From: an uncultured Oscillibacter sp. | GTDB lineage: Bacteria > Bacillota > Clostridia > Oscillospirales > Oscillospiraceae | NCBI GenBank assembly: GCA_902476875.1 | Contig: CABSFC010000109.1 | Span: forward strand, 1-8,705 | DNA: 8,705 bases | Reading direction: 5' to 3' | Shown: one piece after another, positions 1-5,052 of the stretch | Position numbering within the stretch: the first letter of the stretch is position 1 | How the letters are laid out: every line of letters begins with the position of its first letter | Notes under the pieces: model-generated | Seen by the model: the letters and a program-made list of their open reading frames with translations, nothing else | Told to the model about the DNA's origin: nothing | Database searches by the model: none | Translations under genes and position numbers: made by a program

Positions 1-55
1 CGGTGTGGAGCGGGGGAAAATCCGGCGATGACTTCAAAGGATTACCTATCGCTAT
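1..55 (+). mobile_element. Group II intron, 3' end (domain VI and 3' splice site)
   Basis: A domain VI hairpin can be drawn by hand. Bases 9-12 (AGCG) pair with 50-53 (CGCT), G13 pairs with U49, A48 is bulged, G14 pairs with U47, G15-G16 pair with C45-C46, and 19-23 (AATCC) pair with 39-43 (GGATT), closing a loop at 24-38. The bulged A lies 7 nt before the proposed 3' end at 55 and is flanked by G-U pairs, as expected for a lariat branch point. The intron ends in AU, fitting the 3' AY rule. Recognisable coupling-protein sequence resumes at 56, and residues encoded before it do not resemble that family. Domain V and any intron-encoded reverse transcriptase would lie left of the window. This rests on a manual fold without the rest of the intron. 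Confidence 0.75.
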
Positions 56-579
56 TTTCTCTGCCCAACGGCTATGAGCGCCTGCAAAGTACCATGCGCA
101 GCCGGAATGTGATGTCCACCATCATCCTGCAAAATATCTCCCAGCTCAAAGCTCTTTTCAAGGATAGCTGGGAGGGCATCATCGGCAACGCTGACGCTTT
201 TATCTATCTGGGCGGCAACGAAAAGGAGAGCCACAAATATATCTCCGAGCTGCTGGGTAAGCAGTCCCTGACCTACCAAACCACCAGCACCAGCCGGGGC
301 CGGAACGGCAGTACCTCCACCAGCACCCAGCTCATGGGCCGGGAGCTGATGACCCCGGAGGAGGTGCGGATGCTGGATAACCAGAAAGCCATTGTCCTCA
401 TTCGCGGCGAGGCCCCGGTCATTGATGATAAATACGATCTGATGAAGCACCCCAATGTTAAGGAGACCGAGGACGGCGGAGCCGCACTCTATATCCACAG
501 CCCCGTATGCCTCTATGACATCGGGGACTTTTCCTTCTCCGTCCAATCCCTGGACGACATTGAAATTATTGACCCATAG
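56..579 (+). CDS. VirD4/TraG-type coupling protein, 3' exon (partial)
   Basis: This is the C-terminal part of a type IV coupling protein, the inner-membrane ATPase that links the DNA-relaxase complex to the secretion channel. Visible family segments are SLPNGYERLQSTMRSRN, IILQNISQLKALFKDSWEGI, FIYLGGNE, ELLGK, GRELMTPEEVRMLDN and IRGEAP, which lie downstream of the DEFAN motif in related Firmicutes proteins. About 173 residues are present; the Walker A, Walker B and membrane segments would be upstream. The reading frame is open to the window edge and an ATG occurs at 28, but both lie in the proposed intron. Splicing at 55/56 would join the exon in phase, giving a split codon (xTT, for example V or F) before S-L-P, which fits a DEFAN-V-SLP junction. 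The stop codon overlaps the next gene's Shine-Dalgarno sequence, so the two are probably cotranslated. Confidence 0.85.
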
Positions 580-593
580 GAGGTTACGACTTT

Positions 594-929
594 ATGAGCA
601 AACAGCGCAAACAGAATAATTTTTCTCTCCAGCGGCGGGTCCGCCGTTGCTACCAGATCTGTGCCATGCTGGTGGTCCTGGTCATGGCCCTGACCGTCCC
701 GGCCCTGGCGGCGGACGATCCCCTCACCATCGTCAACAATCTGTCCGAGTTCATTTTCTCCATCATCAAGGCCCTGGGCATTATCATCCTGGGCTGGGGC
801 GTGGTGCAGGTGGGCATGAGCATCCAATCCCACGACGCATCCCAGCGCACCCAGGGCTTTCTCTGCCTCTTCGGCGGCCTGCTGATTGCCTTTGCAAAGG
901 AAATTCTGGTAGCTATCGGTGTAATGTGA
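594..929 (+). CDS. Maff2-like small membrane protein, VirB2 pilin candidate
   Basis: A 111-residue protein with a basic N-terminus (residues 1-18), a hydrophobic signal segment (about 22-36) and a likely signal peptidase site after A37-L38-A39. The mature part is about 72 residues with two membrane segments, roughly 53-77 and 88-110, separated by a short polar loop (SHDASQRTQ). Size, signal peptide, two helices and position directly after the coupling protein match Maff2-family proteins of Clostridia conjugative elements, which are thought to be VirB2-like pilins. That role is inferred. The ATG at 594 is preceded by AGGAGG at 578-583, which begins inside the upstream stop codon; the spacing of 10 nt is slightly long. 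A perfect palindrome of the dispersed repeat family follows the stop codon. Confidence 0.7.
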   Translation: MSKQRKQNNFSLQRRVRRCYQICAMLVVLVMALTVPALAADDPLTIVNNLSEFIFSIIKALGIIILGWGVVQVGMSIQSHDASQRTQGFLCLFGGLLIAFAKEILVAIGVM

Positions 930-943
930 GCAAAAACAGGAAA

Positions 944-976
944 GGGAAATCAATCGCACTGTGCGATTGATTTCCC
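944..976 (+). repeat. Dispersed palindrome, copy 1 (variant arms)
   Basis: Perfect inverted repeat: 16-bp arms at 944-959 and 961-976 around a single T at 960. Compared with the family arm AAATAAATCGCAC, this copy reads AAATCAATCGCAC, and the opposite arm carries the matching change, so pairing is kept. It has extra outer GGG/CCC pairs and lacks a following T-run, so it is a poor intrinsic terminator. It ends one base before the virB6 Shine-Dalgarno sequence. Confidence 0.9.
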
Positions 977-977
977 C

Positions 978-995
978 AGGAGGTGAGCAATTATC
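978..995 (+). promoter_or_regulatory. Strong Shine-Dalgarno with AUU/AUC start for virB6-like gene
   Basis: AGGAGGTGA at 978-986 is a full match to the anti-Shine-Dalgarno sequence. The reading frame of the VirB6-like protein has a TGA at 984-986, so its start must lie downstream. The next in-frame codons are GCA, ATT (990) and ATC (993), at 6 and 9 nt from AGGAGG. The first in-frame ATG, GTG or TTG is TTG at 1020, 36 nt away and without its own Shine-Dalgarno sequence. Confidence 0.7.
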
Positions 996-1832
996 AGTGA
1001 CAACTGGATCGTAAAAACTTTGGAGCTGGCCCTGCAAGGGTGGAACGACAAGCTGACGGAGCTTTGGAGCCTGCTGTCCCAGTCCCCGGAGACCTTTAAG
1101 GGAGGGGATGTGTGGCGGGTCATTCTCTCCATCCACAACGCCATGCAGGGCATTGGCTACGGCCTGCTGGTCCTGTTTTTCGCCATGGGTATTTTCCAGA
1201 CCGCCGCATCTTTTCGGGATATTCAGAGACCGGAGTATGCTCTGCGGCACCTGATCCGCTTTATCGCGGCCAAGGTGGCTGTGGGCAGCTCCATGGAGAT
1301 TATTATGGCGATCTTTAATATCTGCGGCGGTATCATCAACACTGCGATGTCCGGCATGGGCGGCATGACGGGTGTGGGTGCGTCTCTGCCCGCCGAGCTG
1401 GTGGCAGCCATTGAGGATGTGGGCTTTCTGGCGTCCATTCCCCTCTGGATGGCGGCTTTTCTGGGCTTTCTGGTCATTACCGTTCTTTCCTTCATTCTGA
1501 TCCTTACGGTATATGGCCGCTTTTTCAAAATCTACCTGTTTGCGGCCCTGGCCCCGCTGCCCCTGGCCTCCTTCGCCGGGGAGGGGACCTCCGCCATGGG
1601 GAAGGCCTTTATCAAATCCTATATCGGTGTGTGCATGGAAGGGGCAGTCATCGTCCTGGCCTGCCTCATATACACTGCCTTTCTCTCCAGCAGTTCCCCG
1701 GCGGTAGACCCCAGCCTGCCCGCCGCCACCATGGCCTTTCAGTACATCGGCCAGATGGTGTTCAATATGCTGGTCCTCACCGGCCTTGTAAAAGGTTCGG
1801 ACCGGATTGCAAAGGAGATGTTTGGTCTGTAA
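990..1832 (+). CDS. VirB6/TrbL-like conjugal transfer channel protein (CD1112-like)
   Basis: A polytopic membrane protein of about 280 residues, matching the VirB6/TrbL-like proteins of Clostridia conjugative elements, which form part of the inner-membrane pore for DNA transfer. Family-like segments are WIVKTLELALQGWNDKL near the N-terminus, a first helix region (GLLVLFFAMGIF), a long central hydrophobic stretch (WMAAFLGFLVITVLSFILIL followed by YGRFFKIYLFAALAP), KAFIKSYIGVCMEGAVIVLA, and a C-terminal helix ending in GLVKGSDRIAKEMFGL. The start is set at ATT 990 (or ATC 993) because a perfect Shine-Dalgarno sequence lies just upstream and the in-frame sequence ISDNWIVKT reads as genuine N-terminus. 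Starting at TTG 1020 would remove these residues. Family assignment is confident; the exact start codon is inferred. Confidence 0.85.
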   Translation: MISDNWIVKTLELALQGWNDKLTELWSLLSQSPETFKGGDVWRVILSIHNAMQGIGYGLLVLFFAMGIFQTAASFRDIQRPEYALRHLIRFIAAKVAVGSSMEIIMAIFNICGGIINTAMSGMGGMTGVGASLPAELVAAIEDVGFLASIPLWMAAFLGFLVITVLSFILILTVYGRFFKIYLFAALAPLPLASFAGEGTSAMGKAFIKSYIGVCMEGAVIVLACLIYTAFLSSSSPAVDPSLPAATMAFQYIGQMVFNMLVLTGLVKGSDRIAKEMFGL

Positions 1833-1859
1833 AAATAAATCGCATGGTGCGATTTATTT
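1833..1859 (+). repeat. Dispersed palindrome, copy 2
   Basis: Arms at 1833-1845 and 1847-1859 around G1846. The arm matches AAATAAATCGCAC except for T at 1845, which faces G1847 and could form a G-U pair. It starts directly after the TAA stop codon of the virB6-like gene (1830-1832). The following bases are CGAC rather than a T-run, so it is a weak terminator candidate. Confidence 0.9.
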
Positions 1860-1876
1860 CGACGAGGACCGAAAGA

Positions 1877-1904
1877 AAGGGGGCGGGCATCTGCCCGTCC
1901 CCTT
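1877..1904 (-). terminator. GC-rich hairpin, terminator for the minus-strand gene
   Basis: A 12-bp stem (1877-1888 with 1893-1904, one G-T pair) closes a 4-base loop (ATCT). On the minus strand it lies 19 nt after the stop codon at 1923-1925 and is followed by TTTCTTTC, a usable U-rich tail. On the plus strand the bases after the stem (ATCCG) are not T-rich, so termination in that direction should be weaker. Confidence 0.7.
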
Positions 1905-1922
1905 ATCCGTTACTGCTGTTTT

Positions 1923-2213
1923 TCACATATCTCCCGCAATTCCTCCACGCTGATCCGCCCACTCCCTGCGGCACCACCTCAGGAATCGCCGCCCCCAGTA
2001 ATAGCACGGAAGCAGGATCAGAACCGCGAGAACGACCCACAGGGCCAAGGCGTGGTCTGTATACCAGACGGGAAAACACTCCTTTGCAAACGCCATGCAG
2101 TACGCAAAGAGTACCGCCGGGAGCGCATAAAGCTGTTTGAGGATCATCCACACCAGGCCCAGCAGGAACATCACCACATGGAACATGAGCAGCATAAAAA
2201 TCAGATCACGCAT
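1923..2213 (-). CDS. Small hydrophobic membrane protein, unknown function
   Basis: A 96-residue protein transcribed against all its neighbours. It is supported as a real gene by AAGGAGG seven bases before the ATG at 2211-2213, by a near-consensus sigma-A promoter upstream, and by a terminator hairpin downstream. It has three likely membrane helices, roughly residues 4-26, 29-46 and 55-74, followed by a basic segment (RRFLRWCRREW) that should face the cytoplasm. I do not recognise the family. Its place between virB6-like and prgI-like genes is one where some conjugation systems carry a small entry-exclusion or regulatory membrane protein, but nothing in its sequence proves that. Because it lies on the opposite strand, transcripts of the conjugation operon run antisense through it. 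Confidence 0.75.
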   Translation of the reverse strand: MRDLIFMLLMFHVVMFLLGLVWMILKQLYALPAVLFAYCMAFAKECFPVWYTDHALALWVVLAVLILLPCYYWGRRFLRWCRREWADQRGGIAGDM

Positions 2214-2269
2214 AAAGCACCCTCCTTGTCAATAAAATTTGTCGTTTTTTCTTGCGTTTTCCTACTAAT

Positions 2270-2298
2270 ATTATCCCATTTCCCCAAAATACTGTCAA
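2270..2298 (-). promoter_or_regulatory. Sigma-A promoter for the minus-strand membrane protein
   Basis: On the minus strand, a perfect -35 TTGACA (2293-2298) and a -10 GATAAT (2270-2275) are separated by 17 bp. Transcription would start near 2263, giving a leader of about 50 nt before the ATG at 2213. The region is AT-rich. I found no comparably good promoter on the plus strand for the prgI-like gene in the same gap. Confidence 0.75.
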
Positions 2299-2311
2299 AT
2301 TTTCGCGGATT

Positions 2312-2328
2312 ACGAGGTGATTTTTATA
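2312..2328 (+). promoter_or_regulatory. Shine-Dalgarno with likely AUA start for prgI-like gene
   Basis: GAGGTGA (2314-2320) matches the Shine-Dalgarno consensus. The in-frame codons that follow are ATT (2320, overlapping it), TTT and ATA (2326). ATA is the best spaced, 5 nt after the full motif and 8 nt after GAGG. The GTG at 2317 sits inside the Shine-Dalgarno sequence and has no such sequence of its own. Confidence 0.55.
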
Positions 2329-2670
2329 GAAGTCAAAATTCCAAAAGAGGTGCGGCAGCACAAGGAGACGATTTTCTTCGGCCTGTCCGCCCGTCAATTT
2401 TTCTGCGCCCTTCTGGCCGTGGCAGTTGCTGCGGGCATCTACCTGGGCCTGGGGCCTGCCATCGGCAGAGAAACGGCAAGCTGGCTGTGTATCTTGGCCG
2501 CCGTCCCCTTTGCCGCCGCCGGCTTCTTTCAATACAACAAGCTGACCCTGGAGCAGTTTCTATTGGCGTTCATCAAATCCAAATTCCTGTTTGCCGGGAA
2601 GCGAGGCTTTGTCTCCGAAAGCCTCTACTACCGGGCGCTGGACCGAAAGGGGCGTGGCGATTTTGAGTAA
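2326..2670 (+). CDS. PrgI-like conjugal transfer protein (VirB3-like)
   Basis: A small membrane protein of about 114 residues, beginning IEVKIPKEVRQHKETIFFGL, the characteristic N-terminus of PrgI-family proteins of Gram-positive secretion systems. Two membrane segments follow (QFFCALLAVAVAAGIYLGLG and SWLCILAAVPFAAAGFF), then a conserved-looking tail (LTLEQFLLAFIKSKFL). PrgI proteins are thought to play a VirB3-like role, sitting in the membrane next to VirB4. The C-terminal end overlaps the start of virB4, so the two are probably translationally coupled. If an annotator used GTG 2317 the protein would gain three residues (V-I-F). With no clear plus-strand promoter here, expression probably depends on read-through from the upstream genes. 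Confidence 0.85.
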   Translation: MEVKIPKEVRQHKETIFFGLSARQFFCALLAVAVAAGIYLGLGPAIGRETASWLCILAAVPFAAAGFFQYNKLTLEQFLLAFIKSKFLFAGKRGFVSESLYYRALDRKGRGDFE

Positions 2671-4996
2671 GACCCTTGCCGCCGCCAACCGGAGTGAACG
2701 GGACGGCTTTTTCATTCCCCGGAGCGTCCAGCAGTCCATCCCCATCAAGCGGATATGCAGCGACGGCATTTTCCAGGTGGGCCGAAAGTACAGCCGCTCT
2801 TGGCGCTTCTCCGACATCAACTATGCCTCCGCCTCCGACGAGGACCAGGACAGCATCTTCCGCGCCTATTCTGCCGCTCTCAACTCCCTGCCCACCGACG
2901 CCACCACCAAAATCACCATTGTCAACCGCAGCCTCAATCAGACGGACTTTGCCCGCACCATCCTTATGGCGGAGCAGGGAGACCGTCTGGACTGCTATCG
3001 CCGGGAGTACAACCGCCTGCTGACCGCCAAGGCGGCGGAGAGCAACAACCTGATCCAGGAGAAGTACATTACCGTCTCTATCCCGGAGCGGAAAATCGAG
3101 GAGGCTCGGTCCTGGTTCCGCCGGGTGGACGGCGCCCTTTCCAAGAGCTTCGGCAAACTGGACTCCACCGCAAAGGCCGTTTCCTGCATGGATCGCCTGC
3201 GCCTGTTCCATGACTTTTTCCGCCCTGGGGAGGAGGGGCGCTTCCACTTTGACCCGGCCCAGGCCATGCGCTTCGGCGTGGACTTCCGGGACGCCATCTG
3301 TCCGGGTGGCTTTGCCTTCTATGATGATTACTTTGAAATGGGGGATAAGGTTGGCCGGGTGCTGTTCCTCCGGGACTTCGGCGCTTACGGCTTGGACGAT
3401 ATGGTAGCCGAACTGTCCGCCATCCCCCGCAGCCTCATGCTGTCCATCGACATTCTGCCTGTGCCCACGGCGGAGGCGGCCAAGGAAATTCAGAATCTCA
3501 TTTTAGGCGTGGAGACAGACATCGCCCGATGGCAGCAGCGTCAGAACGCGCGCAACAACTTTACCGCCACCATCCCCTATGAACTGGAGCAGCAGCGGGC
3601 AGAGACCAAGGAGTTTTTGGATGACCTCACCACACGGGATCAGCGGATGATCTTTGTCAATGTCACCCTGGTCCATATCGCGGACACCATGGAGCAGTTA
3701 AAAGCAGATACGGCGAGCCTGCTGTCCATCGGGCAGGAGAAATACACCGGCTTTTCCATCCTGCGCTACCAGCAGGAGGACGGACTGAACACCGCCTTGC
3801 CCTATGGTCTGCGCCGGATCAAGTCTATGCGCACCCTCACCACCGAGAGCGCCGCCGTCTTTACCCCCTTCCGCGCCCAGGATTTACAGGAGCCGGGCGG
3901 CCTCTACTACGGCGTCAACGCCGTCACCCACAACCTCATTCTCTGCAACCGGAAAAATCTCCTCAATGGCGGGGGCTTTATCGTCGGCCTATCCGGCGCT
4001 GGAAAATCTATGCTGGCAAAGAACGAGCTGACTGGCGTGGTCCTGGAGCCGGACAACAACGACGATATTCTGGTAGTAGACCCGGACGGGGAATATGCCC
4101 CGCTGATCGAGGCCCTGGGCGGGACTGTGCTGAAAATCTCCGCCGGCAGCCCCAACCACATCAACGCCATGGACATCAACGCCGACTACGCTGGAGAGGA
4201 CGATCCCATCCTCCTGAAAATCGAATTTATCATGTCCCTATGTGAGCAGATCATGGGAAGTGGTAAGCTGGGGGCACAGGAGCGGTCCATCCTGGGCCGC
4301 TGTGTCAACGAGGTCTACCAGGGCTATCTGCAACGGGGCTTTACCGGGGAGCCGCCCACCCTAAAGGACCTGTATGCGGTCCTGCTGGCCCAGCCGGACC
4401 CGGAGGCCCGGAGCCTGGCCCTGGCTCTGGAGCTGTTTGCCACCGGCAGTCTCAATATCTTCGCCCACCAGACTAATATCGACTTGTCCAGCCGTATTCT
4501 TTGCTTTGACATTCTGGACCTGGGCAAGCAGCTCCGCCCTGTGGGGATGCTGGTCATGCTGGATGCCATTGTAAACCGTGTTACCGCCAACCGCCAGAAG
4601 GGGAAGCGCACCTGGATACTCATTGACGAGATCCGGCTGTTCTTCGGCAACGAGTACAGCGCCAACTTTTTGGAGCGGTCCTGGCTCAATTTCCGTAAGT
4701 ACGGCGGTCTGCCCACGGGTCTCATTCAGAACGCCGAAAAGTGCTTAAATAGCGAAACAGCCCGCTTCCTTTTCGGCAACAGCGAATTTCTCATTATCTT
4801 GAAGCAATCCCCAGCGGATATGAAAATGCTGGTGCCGCTCCTGGGTATCTCCGAGACCCAGGCCAACCACATCAAAAACGCGGAGGCGGGCTGCGGTCTC
4901 ATTCGCTACGGCAACGCTATGATCCCCTTCCGCAACGAGCTTCCGGCAGATACCGAGCTGTACCGCTTGATGACCACCAAACCGGGAGAGCGGTGA
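2654..4996 (+). CDS. VirB4-type conjugative ATPase
   Basis: The ATPase that powers assembly and function of the type IV secretion channel, about 780 residues. An N-terminal VirB4 domain leads to a C-terminal AAA+ domain with Walker A GLSGAGKS (about residues 445-452), DPDGEYAPL shortly after, Walker B WILIDEI with D658-E659, then the family segments EYSANFLERSW, RKYGGLPTGLIQN, NSEFLIILKQSP and GLIRYGNAMIPF. Everything needed for nucleotide binding is present. The start is uncertain. GTG 2654 is only one base from AGGGG (2648-2652), ATT 2660 is 7 nt away and TTG 2663 is 10 nt away, so true initiation may be at 2660 or 2663. All choices overlap the prgI-like gene. An open frame extends up to 2591 but that part is prgI sequence read in another frame. 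Confidence 0.93.
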   Translation: MAILSKTLAAANRSERDGFFIPRSVQQSIPIKRICSDGIFQVGRKYSRSWRFSDINYASASDEDQDSIFRAYSAALNSLPTDATTKITIVNRSLNQTDFARTILMAEQGDRLDCYRREYNRLLTAKAAESNNLIQEKYITVSIPERKIEEARSWFRRVDGALSKSFGKLDSTAKAVSCMDRLRLFHDFFRPGEEGRFHFDPAQAMRFGVDFRDAICPGGFAFYDDYFEMGDKVGRVLFLRDFGAYGLDDMVAELSAIPRSLMLSIDILPVPTAEAAKEIQNLILGVETDIARWQQRQNARNNFTATIPYELEQQRAETKEFLDDLTTRDQRMIFVNVTLVHIADTMEQLKADTASLLSIGQEKYTGFSILRYQQEDGLNTALPYGLRRIKSMRTLTTESAAVFTPFRAQDLQEPGGLYYGVNAVTHNLILCNRKNLLNGGGFIVGLSGAGKSMLAKNELTGVVLEPDNNDDILVVDPDGEYAPLIEALGGTVLKISAGSPNHINAMDINADYAGEDDPILLKIEFIMSLCEQIMGSGKLGAQERSILGRCVNEVYQGYLQRGFTGEPPTLKDLYAVLLAQPDPEARSLALALELFATGSLNIFAHQTNIDLSSRILCFDILDLGKQLRPVGMLVMLDAIVNRVTANRQKGKRTWILIDEIRLFFGNEYSANFLERSWLNFRKYGGLPTGLIQNAEKCLNSETARFLFGNSEFLIILKQSPADMKMLVPLLGISETQANHIKNAEAGCGLIRYGNAMIPFRNELPADTELYRLMTTKPGER

Positions 4997-5002
4997 CTTG
5001 TC

Positions 5003-5031
5003 AAAATAAGTCGCACCGTGCGATTTATTTT
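5003..5031 (+). repeat. Dispersed palindrome, copy 3
   Basis: Arms at 5003-5016 and 5018-5031 around C5017. The one departure, G5010 facing T5024, is a G-U pair in plus-strand RNA but would be a C-A mismatch in minus-strand RNA. It begins 6 nt after the virB4 stop codon and ends 3 nt before the next Shine-Dalgarno sequence. A short T-run (TTATTTTTCT) gives it some terminator character. Confidence 0.9.
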
Positions 5032-5034
5032 TCT

Positions 5035-5052
5035 AAGGAGGTGCCACCAATT
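5035..5052 (+). promoter_or_regulatory. Strong Shine-Dalgarno with AUU start for the CD1108-like gene
   Basis: AAGGAGGTG at 5035-5043 is followed by CCACCA and then ATT at 5050, 8 nt after GGAGG. The in-frame GTG at 5041 is part of the Shine-Dalgarno sequence itself. The only other upstream GTG (4993) overlaps the virB4 stop and would force translation of the palindrome as peptide. Confidence 0.7.

Noticed and set aside
28..55. ATG at 28 as the start of the coupling-protein fragment
   Set aside because: It lies in the proposed intron domain VI; residues before 56 do not resemble the family, whereas those from 58 on do.
513..1250. Long minus-strand open frame of 245 residues
   Set aside because: It runs antisense to three well-supported genes and through palindrome copy 1, has low-complexity composition, and has no Shine-Dalgarno support. 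Similar antisense frames at 2573-3247, 4906-5565 and 5983-6501 were rejected for the same reason.
1631..2140. Plus-strand frame overlapping the virB6-like end and the antisense gene
   Set aside because: It is an off-frame reading of virB6, then palindrome copy 2, then the complement of the minus-strand gene; no start signal or family resemblance.
2239..2271. Plus-strand promoter for the prgI-like gene
   Set aside because: TTGTCG and TAATAT are 21 bp apart, too far for a sigma-A promoter, and the TAATAT partly overlaps the complement of the better minus-strand -10.
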